Of a DNA stretch of 64,000 nucleotides, positions 8,330-17,280 are shown piece after piece. The position numbers were made by a program, and so were the translations under genes. Within the stretch, counting starts at the first letter, position 1, and each line of letters starts with the position of its first letter. This DNA is from Verrucomicrobiia bacterium (GTDB lineage Bacteria > Verrucomicrobiota > Verrucomicrobiia > Opitutales > Opitutaceae), in NCBI GenBank assembly GCA_011525695.1, contig WYBX01000031.1:1-64000 (forward strand), in the 5' to 3' direction. The notes under the pieces were generated by a model, which did no database searches, had not been told where the DNA came from, and worked only from the letters and a program-made list of their open reading frames with translations.

Positions 8330-9343
8330 ATGACCAGCGTGCGGCACGATCGGCTCGGGACCTACGCGGAAACCCTCCGTCGTTTCGCGGAGTGGTTCAA
8401 CCGGTACCGCAGGCCGGATGGCTCGCTCGATGCGCCAAACCTGTCCTGCCCCGCATATATGCCCGTGCCCCTCTACGCCCACGCGATCGGAGAGCCCGGG
8501 TTGCTGCACGCCAGCCTCGCCTGCATCGAGGCCCGCGCCGGGCGGGACTCCCATTTCCTGCTGGCCCCGGGCCGGGATTTGCTGTCGTACCGGATGGCAT
8601 GGATTGCGATCGGTGCGATGCTGGGTGATCGCCTGGGACTGGCCCGCTCGCTCGAGCAACAGTTGGTACCCTTTCAGGACCCGCGCACCGGCGGATTCTT
8701 CGGCACTGAAACCGCCTGTCGTGCCGGGGAGGGCGAGATATGTTTCGATTCCACGGCCAACGCGTGTGCGGCGCTCTGCATGGTCGGCAATGACAGCGCG
8801 GCGGAGAAGGCCGGCGACTTTTTGCGCCGGCTGATCCAGCCCCAACTCGAGGCCGGGCAACGGCTCCTTTGCGGCTGGCACTCCCAACATGGTCCGGTCA
8901 CGGAATTCGATGCCAGGCAGGCGCGCGTGTATTCGATCGAGCCGGGAGAGAGTTTGCAGTATTTGTACAAGCTAGGCCTGCTCGTGCGCGCATTTGCCTT
9001 TTTGTATTGCCGCACCGGCGAGGAGGCGGATCTGAAACTCGCCCGTGCCTGTCAGGCATGGGCGGTCGACCGCTCGCCGGACGTCTGGTCCAATACGCTG
9101 GGCCACAAGCTGGGCTGGTCCGCCTGGACGCTCTTCGCCATCACCCGGGATCGAACGTACGTGGAGCAGTCGTGTCGGATCGCCGACCATTTGACGGGCT
9201 TGCAGCAGCCCGACGGCGCCTTCCATTATCCCGAGTACTGGCCGCCCTATGCGCAGGTCGCCACCGAATGGAAGCTGAACCTGGGCTGCCAATTTGCCAC
9301 GTGGATCGCCTATGCGCGCACAATGCTCAAAGGAGACGAGTAG
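8330..9343 (+). CDS. Unidentified helical-barrel protein, possible glycan-active enzyme
   Basis: 337 residues, no signal peptide, so probably cytoplasmic. I do not recognise a defined family. The sequence has repeated helix-turn-helix segments and phrases such as GLQQPDGAFHYPE, DGSLDAPN and TGGFFG. These resemble the inter-helix loops of (alpha/alpha)6 or terpenoid-cyclase-like toroids, a fold used by polysaccharide lyases, unsaturated glucuronyl hydrolases and sugar 2-epimerases. A catalytic residue cannot be named. It opens a tight run: the aldolase ATG follows its stop by 3 nt. A TTG at 8318 would add four residues. Its position makes a role in processing an imported sugar or oligosaccharide likely. 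Confidence 0.75.
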   Translation: MTSVRHDRLGTYAETLRRFAEWFNRYRRPDGSLDAPNLSCPAYMPVPLYAHAIGEPGLLHASLACIEARAGRDSHFLLAPGRDLLSYRMAWIAIGAMLGDRLGLARSLEQQLVPFQDPRTGGFFGTETACRAGEGEICFDSTANACAALCMVGNDSAAEKAGDFLRRLIQPQLEAGQRLLCGWHSQHGPVTEFDARQARVYSIEPGESLQYLYKLGLLVRAFAFLYCRTGEEADLKLARACQAWAVDRSPDVWSNTLGHKLGWSAWTLFAITRDRTYVEQSCRIADHLTGLQQPDGAFHYPEYWPPYAQVATEWKLNLGCQFATWIAYARTMLKGDE

Positions 9344-9346
9344 ATC

Positions 9347-10234
9347 ATGACCTCAGAACTGCACGACCGGATCCAGCGAAAGAGACTCCTGCTGGGAGTG
9401 GGAATCGAGAGCCTGTACCCGTCCAACGTCGAGCTGGCCGGCATGGTCGGATTCGACCTGGCCTGGGCCGACCTCGAACACGGCACGGGCAGCCCGCACC
9501 AGGCGGAGATGTTCTGCATCGCGGCCAAAGCGGGGGGCATGCTGCCGATTCTCCGCATCCCGTCCGCGGAGCGGTCGTTCATCATGCTTGGGCTCGAAGC
9601 CGGGGCGCGGCTCATTTCCATCCCGATGATAGAGAGCCCGGAGACGGCACGCAAAATCGTCGAGCTGGGCAAATACAAGCCGGTGGGCAACCGTGGATTC
9701 GCGATGAGCACGCGAGGATTGTGTTACGGCATCGGCGATTCGGCCGTGAACACCGAATGGGCGAACCGCGAGACGCATTTGTTCCCGCAGATCGAAACGA
9801 TGGCAGGTCTCCGTCGCTGCAAAGAGATTGTCGCGGTCGAAGGAATCTCCGGCGGGGTCATCGGCCCGGCGGACCTCTCGATCTCGATGGGCAAACCCTT
9901 GCAGTACGATCACCCGACGGTGATCGACGCCGTGTGCGGCGCCGTGAGCGAGATTCGCGCTCTCGGCAAGATCGCCATCAGCGTGACCGGTCATCCCATT
10001 CTGGCCCGGGCAGCCATCGAGGCCGGCGCGCAAATCTGCGTGTGCGCCACGGAGCGGGGCAGCCTGCGCACGCACTGGACACAAATCGTCCGGGACATGT
10101 CTCAGCTTCATCGAGGCGAAGGACCACCGGGGCGCGACCTCGACGCCCCGACCACGAGGGCGCAACCCGCCCTGCGAGCCGCTTTCAACGGCGGCCCCTC
10201 CTTGGGCGACCGTCACGAGGGGGAAATGAAGTGA
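9347..10234 (+). CDS. HpcH/HpaI-family class II aldolase (first of two)
   Basis: 295 residues. Family members cleave 2-keto-3-deoxy acids into pyruvate and an aldehyde using a divalent metal. Visible features are the general base region DLEHG (His45), the GNRGF loop near 115, QIET with metal ligand Glu150, and GPADLS with metal ligand Asp176. The C-terminal 35 residues are low-complexity and Arg/Pro/Gly-rich, an unusual tail. The gene sits 3 nt after the helical-barrel gene and directly before a sialidase. Close relatives act on 2-keto-3-deoxy-rhamnonate, 2-keto-3-deoxy-glucarate or hydroxy-oxo-heptanedioate; the exact substrate here cannot be told from sequence. Confidence 0.87.
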   Translation: MTSELHDRIQRKRLLLGVGIESLYPSNVELAGMVGFDLAWADLEHGTGSPHQAEMFCIAAKAGGMLPILRIPSAERSFIMLGLEAGARLISIPMIESPETARKIVELGKYKPVGNRGFAMSTRGLCYGIGDSAVNTEWANRETHLFPQIETMAGLRRCKEIVAVEGISGGVIGPADLSISMGKPLQYDHPTVIDAVCGAVSEIRALGKIAISVTGHPILARAAIEAGAQICVCATERGSLRTHWTQIVRDMSQLHRGEGPPGRDLDAPTTRAQPALRAAFNGGPSLGDRHEGEMK

Positions 10235-10275
10235 AGTCCCCTGAGCCACCTTTCCGGCACAGCGTGAAATATAAT

Positions 10276-11496
10276 ATGCCTTCCAACACCACGCCCGTCA
10301 TGGGCTCCATTCCGCGGAGCGCTCGGCTGCCGGCGCGCCGGACGGCCAGCAGGGTCCCCACGCTTTTTCTCTGGGGCTGGATTCTGATTAACTCGATGCT
10401 GTTGCCGGTCGTGGGCGCACCTGGGGCCGGGCATGCCGTGGCGCCGTCCGAACCAACCCACACCGACGTCTTCCGCGCCGGGGAGGACGGCTACCACACG
10501 TACCGCATACCGTCGGTCGTGCTCACGCAAAAGAGCACCCTGCTGGCCTTCGCCGAAGGACGGAAGGAAAGCCGGCGCGACCAGGGTCCGACGGATATGG
10601 TGCTAAAACGCAGCGTAGACGGAGGGCAGACGTGGCTGCCAATGCAGGTCGTGGTGCAGGCCGTGCCGCACGCGGCGATGAATCCCTGCCCCGTGGTGGA
10701 TCATACCGGCGTCATCTGGCTGGTCTACGACCGGTGGCCGCAAGGCTTCCACGGCAAAGTGACCCCCGGACTCGGGCCTGACGCGGTGAGCCGCTGGGTG
10801 ACGAGCAGTGCGGACGACGGCGTGACGTGGGCCCCTCCGGTGAACATCACGGCCAGCACCAAGAAGCCGCACTGGACGGGCATGGCGCACGGCCCCGGGG
10901 TGGGAATCCGGACTCGCTCCAACAGGCTGGTCATTCCCACCAACCAGCATGCCGAAGGCTTTACGTGCATGATCCTCTATAGTGACGATCACGGGGGAAC
11001 GTGGCAGCTCGGCGGAGCTGCCGGCCCGGCCGTGGGCGAATCGCAGGTGGTCGAGCTGGCTGACGGCAGCTATATGCTGAATATGCGCAGCTATCGCGGT
11101 CAGAACCGTCGTGCCATCGCCACCAGCAATGATGGGGGCATGACCTGGTCTCCCATTCGCGATGATCCCACGCTCATTGAGCCAGGCCGCTGCCAGGCCA
11201 GCTTTCTCCGGTACACGCTGGCGACCGAACATGGTAAAAATCGGCTGCTGTTTTCCAATCCCGCCAGCGAGGCGGGGCGCGTGAACGGGACGGTACGCCT
11301 GAGCTACGACGAGGGCCAGACCTGGCCGGTCGCCAAGACGATCGTTCCCGGCAGCTTCGCGTACTCCTGCCTGACGGTCTTGCCGGACATGACCATCGGC
11401 TGTCTGTACGAAACCGACACCTACACGCGCATCCGCTTCGCCCATTTCACACTGGAATGGCTCACAGACGGAAGCGACCGAATCGAGAGGAAGTAA
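10276..11496 (+). CDS. Exported exo-sialidase-like glycosidase (GH33 type)
   Basis: 406 residues. A basic leader and hydrophobic segment (residues 28-54, ending AGHA) form a signal peptide. YRIP at 76-79 is the FRIP-type motif with the first arginine of the sialidase triad. Five Asp-boxes follow: SVDGGQTW (113-120), [24 protein letters not shown] and [15 protein letters not shown] then CLYETD fits the C-terminal nucleophile-tyrosine region of GH33. It probably releases a terminal sialic or related nonulosonic acid outside the cytoplasm. An upstream GTG at 10231 overlaps the aldolase stop and has GAGGGGG 7 nt before it, so translation may start there and give a longer leader; the signal peptide fits the ATG better. 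Confidence 0.85.
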   Translation: MPSNTTPVMGSIPRSARLPARRTASRVPTLFLWGWILINSMLLPVVGAPGAGHAVAPSEPTHTDVFRAGEDGYHTYRIPSVVLTQKSTLLAFAEGRKESRRDQGPTDMVLKRSVDGGQTWLPMQVVVQAVPHAAMNPCPVVDHTGVIWLVYDRWPQGFHGKVTPGLGPDAVSRWVTSSADDGVTWAPPVNITASTKKPHWTGMAHGPGVGIRTRSNRLVIPTNQHAEGFTCMILYSDDHGGTWQLGGAAGPAVGESQVVELADGSYMLNMRSYRGQNRRAIATSNDGGMTWSPIRDDPTLIEPGRCQASFLRYTLATEHGKNRLLFSNPASEAGRVNGTVRLSYDEGQTWPVAKTIVPGSFAYSCLTVLPDMTIGCLYETDTYTRIRFAHFTLEWLTDGSDRIERK

Positions 11497-11554
11497 ACAC
11501 GCCGGCCGCCGGATGCCAGGATCGTCGTCTTCCCCGAGGCGCGGAAATCTCCCC

Positions 11555-13090
11555 ATGAAAACCACCTCGCCCGACAGCCGCATTGCGCCGCCTCCCGTGC
11601 GTCAGACTCGAATGCTAATCGATGGCCGTTTTCGCGACAGCGCGAACGGCAAGACCTTTCCCACTTTCAATCCGGCAACAGAAGCGAAGATTGCCGACAT
11701 AGCCGAAGGCGGACCCGAGGACATCGATCTCGCGGTGCGAGCCGCGCGCCGGGCTTTTGATGACGGCTCGCCCTGGCGGCGGATGGATGCACGCGAGCGA
11801 GGTCGGTTGCTTTATGCCTGGGCCGACCTAATCGACAGGAATCTGGACGAGCTCGCTGCGCTCGAGACGCTCGACAATGGCAAGCCAATCAGCGACAGCC
11901 GCAGCTGGGACGTGCCCGCGGCAGCGGCGGTGTTGCGCTATTATGCGGGGTGGGCCGACAAGATTCACGGACAGACGATTCCCATTCCCGGCCCCTACTT
12001 CACGTATACACGGCGTGAACCGGTCGGAGTCTGCGGCCAGATCATTCCCTGGAATTTTCCGATGGACATGGCTGCCTGGAAGGTCGGCCCAGCCCTCGCC
12101 GCCGGCTGCACCGTCGTCCTCAAGCCGGCCGAGCAAACGCCGCTCACGGCGCTGCGCATGGGCGAACTGGCGATGGAAGCCGGATTTCCGCCCGGCGTTC
12201 TCAATATAGTCCCCGGTTACGGCCCCACGGCCGGCGCCGCGCTCGTCAAGCACCCGCTCGTGGACAAGATCGCCTTCACCGGGGAACACCGGACCGCCCA
12301 GACGATCATGAAGGAGGCGGCGGATGGCCTTAAACGGCTCACCTTCGAACTTGGAGGCAAGAGTCCCAACATCGTCTTTGCCGATTCGGAGCTGGAGGCG
12401 GCCATCGAGGGAACCTATGGCGCGATATTCCTCAATCAGGGCCAGAACTGCTGCGCTGGAAGCCGCGCCTTCGTGCAGGAGGCGATTTTCGACGAGTTTG
12501 TCGATCGGCTGGCGCAGCGCACGGCCCGGCGCAGACTCGGCGACCCCTTCGATCCATCGACCGAGCAGGGTCCACAGGTTGATCAGGCGCAGTTTGACAA
12601 GGTCATGCGCTACATCTCGCTCGGCCGGGAGCAGGGCGCCCGCTGTATGACGGGAGGCGAGCGCGCGTTCGAGCGCGGTTATTTCGTCAAGCCGACCGTG
12701 TTCAGCGAAGTGCAGGACGAAATGGCCATCTCCCGGGAGGAGATTTTCGGCCCGGTACTGAGTGTCCACCGTTTCAAGAGCCTCGACGAGGTAATCCGGC
12801 GGGCGAACGGAACCTCTTTCGGACTGGCGGCCGGGGTCTGGACCCGCGATCTGAACAAGGCCCATGCGATCGCGAATCACGTCCAGGCCGGAACCGTATG
12901 GGTGAACTGCTTCAACGTCGTGGACGCCTGCACCCCCTTTGGCGGCTTCAAGATGTCCGGCATCGGACGCGAGCTCGGCGACAAGGCCCTCGACAACTAT
13001 ACCGAGCACAAGACGGTGACCGTCCATCTCGGGCAACCGCCCCAATTCGGGCAAGCCATCCCTCCCGGGATTATCGAGGCTGGGACCTGA
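11555..13090 (+). CDS. NAD(P)-dependent aldehyde dehydrogenase
   Basis: 511 residues, full length for the ALDH superfamily. It oxidises an aldehyde to a carboxylic acid in the cytoplasm. Key residues are in place: Asn167 (PWNFP), Glu265 (FELGGKSPN) and catalytic Cys299 (GQNCCAGSR). The segment that is normally FTGSTEVG in the nucleotide site reads FTGEHRTAQ here, so the usual Ser is Glu, an oddity that could alter cofactor contact. The gene lies between a sialidase and a sulfatase in the same direction. With two pyruvate-forming aldolases nearby, the likely job is to oxidise the aldehyde product (for example lactaldehyde or glyceraldehyde). The ATG at 11555 is chosen because the family domain starts just after it. 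Confidence 0.9.
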   Translation: MKTTSPDSRIAPPPVRQTRMLIDGRFRDSANGKTFPTFNPATEAKIADIAEGGPEDIDLAVRAARRAFDDGSPWRRMDARERGRLLYAWADLIDRNLDELAALETLDNGKPISDSRSWDVPAAAAVLRYYAGWADKIHGQTIPIPGPYFTYTRREPVGVCGQIIPWNFPMDMAAWKVGPALAAGCTVVLKPAEQTPLTALRMGELAMEAGFPPGVLNIVPGYGPTAGAALVKHPLVDKIAFTGEHRTAQTIMKEAADGLKRLTFELGGKSPNIVFADSELEAAIEGTYGAIFLNQGQNCCAGSRAFVQEAIFDEFVDRLAQRTARRRLGDPFDPSTEQGPQVDQAQFDKVMRYISLGREQGARCMTGGERAFERGYFVKPTVFSEVQDEMAISREEIFGPVLSVHRFKSLDEVIRRANGTSFGLAAGVWTRDLNKAHAIANHVQAGTVWVNCFNVVDACTPFGGFKMSGIGRELGDKALDNYTEHKTVTVHLGQPPQFGQAIPPGIIEAGT

Positions 13091-13097
13091 TGTGGCG

Positions 13098-14519
13098 ATG
13101 AAGGAGCGGCCGAACATCCTCGTGGTCATGGCGGACGATCACGGTCCGTGGGCGTCGGGGGCCGCTGGCTGCGCCGCGGCCTGGACTCCGGGAATGGACT
13201 GGCTGGCGGCGACAGGTTGTCACTTCACGCATGCGTTCACCCCGAGTCCGGTGTGCTCGCCGGCGCGCGCGTCCTTCTTCACTGGGCTCATTCCATCGGC
13301 GCATGGCATTCACGATTGGATCGAGGAGCGCGTGAGCTGGAATACGGACTGGCTTGCCGGGCTGCCAACCTTGCCGCAGCAACTGCAGGCAGCCGGCTAC
13401 GTGACGGCATTGGTCGGCAAATGGCATTGCGGACGCAGCCACACGCCGCAACCCGGGTTCGACGAATGGTTCAGCCACGCGCAGGGGCACCAGTATCCGC
13501 ATTTCGGTCAGCAGCGGTTTGCCACCCGTTCGGGTGTCGTGTCGGGTCACGGCCGCCAGAGTCGGTTCCTGCTGGATCGCGCTCGCGCATGGCTGCGGGG
13601 AAGGCGGGGAGACCAGCCGTTCTTTCTGTTCTACGGTCCGGTCGATACGCACAGCCCTTTTGCCGGGCATGCCGCGCCACGGGTGGCGGCGATGCGTTGC
13701 GCTGATCCCCCGGAAGTTCCCTGGGAAAGGGAAGGCCATCCGCCGCCCAGGCGCGTGCTCCCGTTTCCCGAAACTGCCGAGGAGCGCCGCGAGCACCTTG
13801 CGCAGTATCTTGCTGCGGTCGGATCCGTTGACGAACAGCTCTGCGCCCTCATCGACACGCTGGCGGAAATCGGTCAGCTCGATGACACTCTTGTCCTTTA
13901 TACCTCGGACCACGGGCACATGAACGGCCATCATGGGCTGGTGGGTAAGGGCAATGGATCGATCCCGCAAAATTTCTATGACGAGGCGATCAAGGTGCCG
14001 TGCTTTGCGCGATGGCCGGCACAAATCGCGCAGGGACACGCGATCGATGCACCGGTCGATCATTGTGATTGGTATGTCACGCTGCTCGAGCTGGCCGGCG
14101 TCCCCACTGGCGAAATCCGAGCCTGTCGCCCGGGACGCAGTGTCGCGGCGCTCTGGTCCGGCAACGCCGTCCGCTGGCGGACGGAACAGGTCTGCGAATA
14201 CGGCAACGCCCGCATGATTCGCACCGCGGACAGCAACTTGATCGTGCGAAATCCGGTGGCAAACCGCGTGCATTCTGATGAGTTCTACGACCTGAGCCAG
14301 GACCCCGGAGAAGCGCACAACCTGATCCGCGAACCGAGGGTCGCCGGGGCGGTAGCCGAGATGCGGGAGCGATTGTCCCGCTATTTTTCGCGCTGGGAGG
14401 ACCCGCGGCGTTCCGGCTGGGACGTCGCCCGGCTGCCCCATTTCAATTCCGAAGAGGCGTGGCACGTGGATGCCCGTCTCCCAGCAGCACCGTCGCCGTC
14501 CATCGCATCCCGCTCATGA
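13098..14519 (+). CDS. Sulfatase, apparently cytoplasmic
   Basis: 473 residues, formylglycine-type sulfatase of the alkaline-phosphatase superfamily. NILVVMADDHG gives the first metal ligands (Asp13, Asp14). The activation motif is CSPAR at Cys53-Arg57, with the following ASFFTG. GKWHCG near 115 and YTSDHGHMNGHHG near 270 complete the metal and sulfate site. Unlike the second sulfatase in this window, it has no signal peptide: the protein starts MKERPNILVV. It therefore probably removes sulfate from an imported sugar. It follows the aldehyde dehydrogenase by 7 nt and its stop overlaps the next aldolase start (ATGA). A GTG at 13092 would add two residues. Conversion of Cys53 could be done by the enzyme encoded at 53988. 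Confidence 0.9.
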   Translation: MKERPNILVVMADDHGPWASGAAGCAAAWTPGMDWLAATGCHFTHAFTPSPVCSPARASFFTGLIPSAHGIHDWIEERVSWNTDWLAGLPTLPQQLQAAGYVTALVGKWHCGRSHTPQPGFDEWFSHAQGHQYPHFGQQRFATRSGVVSGHGRQSRFLLDRARAWLRGRRGDQPFFLFYGPVDTHSPFAGHAAPRVAAMRCADPPEVPWEREGHPPPRRVLPFPETAEERREHLAQYLAAVGSVDEQLCALIDTLAEIGQLDDTLVLYTSDHGHMNGHHGLVGKGNGSIPQNFYDEAIKVPCFARWPAQIAQGHAIDAPVDHCDWYVTLLELAGVPTGEIRACRPGRSVAALWSGNAVRWRTEQVCEYGNARMIRTADSNLIVRNPVANRVHSDEFYDLSQDPGEAHNLIREPRVAGAVAEMRERLSRYFSRWEDPRRSGWDVARLPHFNSEEAWHVDARLPAAPSPSIASRS

Positions 14520-15313
14520 GAAGAACATCCCGCGTCCTCCAAAAGATCCGCAAAGGTCGAGTCGCCCGGCTCTGCGCGCTGGGGTCCTATCTCCCTTACT
14601 TTCCCACGATCGCCGCACAGGCGGGATACGACGGAGTGTGGGTCGATGGAGAACACAAGCCCTTCGATCCGCGGGAAATCCAGGCGCTGGTCGGTTTCCA
14701 TCATCTGGCGGACATCGACTGCCTGTGGCGCCCGCCCACCCGGGAGAAGGCGGCCCTCTACCGCATCCTGGAGGATGGAGCCACGGGGCTGATCATTCCT
14801 CATGTCGAAACGGCCGGGGAGGCGCGCGCCCTCGTCCAGGCAGTGAAATTCCCGCCAGTGGGCAATCGTGGGCTCGATGGAGCGGCGCTCGACGCCAACT
14901 ACGGTTTCGCGGGAGGCGGCGATTACCCCGCGAGCGCCAACCAGGAGACGCTGCTCCTCGTGCAAGTGGAGACCCCGGATGCATTGGAAGAAGCGGATGC
15001 GATGGCCGCGCTCCCCGGAGTCGATGGCCTCTTCGTCGGTCCCGGTGACATGGCGCTTCGTCTCGGCTGCTCCCCGGCCGCGGAGGAGCCGAAGATGGCC
15101 GCCGTTTACAAGCGTGTCGCCGCCATCGCGGCCAGGCACCGGAAATTCTGGGGCAGCCCGGCGCTTTCGATTGGGAACGCCGAATTCCTGATCCGCGAGG
15201 GCGCAGGTTTCATCGTCCTTGGGACGGAGTATCGCCTGCTGCGGATGGGGCTGGAACAGTGTGGCGCGGAGTTCGACCGTCTGTTGGAGGAAAAGATCCG
15301 TCCGCGTGCCTGA
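14516..15313 (+). CDS. HpcH/HpaI-family class II aldolase (second of two)
   Basis: 265 residues. The active site is complete: VWVDGEHKPFD with His47, GNRGLDG near 117, VQVET with metal ligand Glu152, and GPGDMA with metal ligand Asp178. It shares the family layout with the aldolase at 9347 but is clearly divergent, so the two probably handle different 2-keto acids or stereoisomers. The start ATG at 14516 overlaps the sulfatase stop by 4 nt, implying translational coupling. A longer frame from 14459 exists but would lie inside the sulfatase. The expected products are pyruvate and a short aldehyde. Confidence 0.87.
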   Translation: MRRTSRVLQKIRKGRVARLCALGSYLPYFPTIAAQAGYDGVWVDGEHKPFDPREIQALVGFHHLADIDCLWRPPTREKAALYRILEDGATGLIIPHVETAGEARALVQAVKFPPVGNRGLDGAALDANYGFAGGGDYPASANQETLLLVQVETPDALEEADAMAALPGVDGLFVGPGDMALRLGCSPAAEEPKMAAVYKRVAAIAARHRKFWGSPALSIGNAEFLIREGAGFIVLGTEYRLLRMGLEQCGAEFDRLLEEKIRPRA

Positions 15314-15443
15314 CCTACTCCGAATTCCGCCCTCGCGCCTTGCTGGAGGAGTGTCAGCCCGTCTGTCCGATGGTCAGTCTCGTGCCGGGCTGAGTACATC
15401 TGCCGTGCCCTCGCGGGCATTTCGGTGATTGTCCCTGGATCCT

Positions 15444-17204
15444 ATGTTCAGCCTGAGCCCGATCGACTGGATTATCCTGCTCACGTACTTTGCCATCGTC
15501 GCCCTGATCGGCTTCGTGGCCAGCCGGCTGGTTCGCAACCGCGAGGATTTTGTCATGGGTGGCCGGCGGTTCGGCAAACTCATGACAACGTTCTTCGCCT
15601 TTGGCGCGGGGACTCACGCGGATTCGGCCACCGGCGTCGCCTCGCAGTCGTACAAGGTCGGCTTTGCCGGGTTCTGGTATCAGGGGGTGATGATTTTCAC
15701 ACTGCCGATCTACTGGCTGCTCGTTCCTGTGTTTCGACGCGCGCGCGTGCAGACGACGGCGGACTTTTTTGAACGGCGATTTGGCACGGGGTTCATGCTG
15801 CTCTACGCGCTGTTCGCCCTCTTTCTGATGGTCGCCTTCTCCAGCACGGGATTGTACGGAACGGCGAAGCTGATTGAGGCACTGCTCACGCCCCAGGTCA
15901 GCTTTCTGGGTGAGGCTGGCGCGAACGCAGCGCCGGTCGGCACGGGCGCCGGTGCCGGGCTGGGCGGCCTGGCGCAATTGCCCCTCTGGCAGTTGATGAT
16001 CCCGGTGATTGCGATCATCTCGTTTCTCTACGCCATTGCGGGCGGACTCGTTGCCGCGGTCTGGAACGATTTTCTGCAGGGGATCCTCACGATCGTGATG
16101 TCGGTTCTCCTCATCCCGTTCTTTTGGCATCACGTCGGCGGACTCGAGGGCTTTCAGGCGAAGCTCGACGATCCCGAGCAGGCGTTCCGTCTGGTCCTGG
16201 ACAAGGACATGACCCTCTTCTGGATTGTCATGGTGTCGATCAACTCGCTCTTCAGCATGGTCGTCCAGCCGCACATCATGGCCAATGCGGGATCGGCTGC
16301 CACGGAAATGGACAGCCGGGTGGGGTTCGTCGGCGGCTTGGTCTTGAAACGGCTGATGACGATCCCCTGGGCCCTGACTGGGGTGATGGCGATCGCGCTT
16401 TTCGGCCCGGCGACGATCGCCGGCGATCACGCCTTTGGCGACACGGCCCAGGCGCTCCTGCCGGTGGGATTCGTCGGTCTGATGATCGCCTGCGTGATGG
16501 CCTCCATCATGGACAATCTGGCGGTGTTCATGATCAGCTTCGCCGGGACCTATACCAACTCGATTCACCTGAAGATCTGGCCGCGCACGCCGGAGCGCCA
16601 CCTGGTGCTGACCAGCCGGATCGCCTCGATCGCCTTTGCCGTGCTGGTCATACCGTTGTCGTATGCCTTCACCGACATTCCGTCGGCCATGCGTTTCATG
16701 TTTCAGACGGTACCGATCATGGGAGTATCGTTCTTCCTGGCCATTCTCTGGCCGCGGGCAAACCGGTATGGAGCGGTGGCGAGCTTCGCCGCCGCGCTGC
16801 TGGCGCTCCTGGTCGCAAAATACCATTTTGGCTGGCAGGGAGACTCCGGGCTGCCTGCCACGATCACACTTTATCTCGGTGTAGGCATCTTTGCCGGCTT
16901 GCTGATCAGCGTCGTGACGCCGCCGGAGGAACCGCTCCGCACGCGGCGTTTCTTTCTGCTCATCCGGACGCCCGTCGGGCAGGAGGCGGCTCTCCGCACG
17001 GCCGGCATGATCGAGCAGCCCGGCACGGGAACGTTTTCCGACCCGGGCACAGGCACCGCCGATGACTTGGAGCGGGCGGAGCGCTCCCTGATGCTGGCGC
17101 GAGCGCGGCGCGAAAGCCTTCACGGGTTCGTGTGGCTCACCTTCATTGCGATAGGGCTGATTGCACTCGTGTGGTTCCTGTCACGCTGGCTTGCCACCGG
17201 ATGA
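15444..17204 (+). CDS. Sodium/solute symporter (SSS family), second copy
   Basis: 586 residues with about 13-14 membrane helices. DWIILLTYFAIVALIGF is the first helix, and FVMGGRRFGKLMTTF matches the SSS signature. The unwound helix region reads GTHADSATGVAS, which differs from the SNIGSEH form of the symporter at 1373, so the cargo is probably different. It also carries a hydrophilic segment after helix 12 (about 490-550) and a last helix at the C-terminus. It follows the second aldolase by 130 nt. The ATG at 15444 is preferred over a TTG at 15429. It may carry the carboxylate or desulfated product of this locus. Confidence 0.87.
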   Translation: MFSLSPIDWIILLTYFAIVALIGFVASRLVRNREDFVMGGRRFGKLMTTFFAFGAGTHADSATGVASQSYKVGFAGFWYQGVMIFTLPIYWLLVPVFRRARVQTTADFFERRFGTGFMLLYALFALFLMVAFSSTGLYGTAKLIEALLTPQVSFLGEAGANAAPVGTGAGAGLGGLAQLPLWQLMIPVIAIISFLYAIAGGLVAAVWNDFLQGILTIVMSVLLIPFFWHHVGGLEGFQAKLDDPEQAFRLVLDKDMTLFWIVMVSINSLFSMVVQPHIMANAGSAATEMDSRVGFVGGLVLKRLMTIPWALTGVMAIALFGPATIAGDHAFGDTAQALLPVGFVGLMIACVMASIMDNLAVFMISFAGTYTNSIHLKIWPRTPERHLVLTSRIASIAFAVLVIPLSYAFTDIPSAMRFMFQTVPIMGVSFFLAILWPRANRYGAVASFAAALLALLVAKYHFGWQGDSGLPATITLYLGVGIFAGLLISVVTPPEEPLRTRRFFLLIRTPVGQEAALRTAGMIEQPGTGTFSDPGTGTADDLERAERSLMLARARRESLHGFVWLTFIAIGLIALVWFLSRWLATG

Positions 17205-17280
17205 TCGTGGCGAAAACAGACGCGTCATCGGAACCCGGGGATTCGTGAAATCCGAGCTGCAACCACCATGCCCAACCACT

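Noticed and set aside
8869..10275. Upstream extension of the sialidase frame
   Set aside because: It runs through the helical-barrel and aldolase genes in another frame; the signal peptide lies at 10276.
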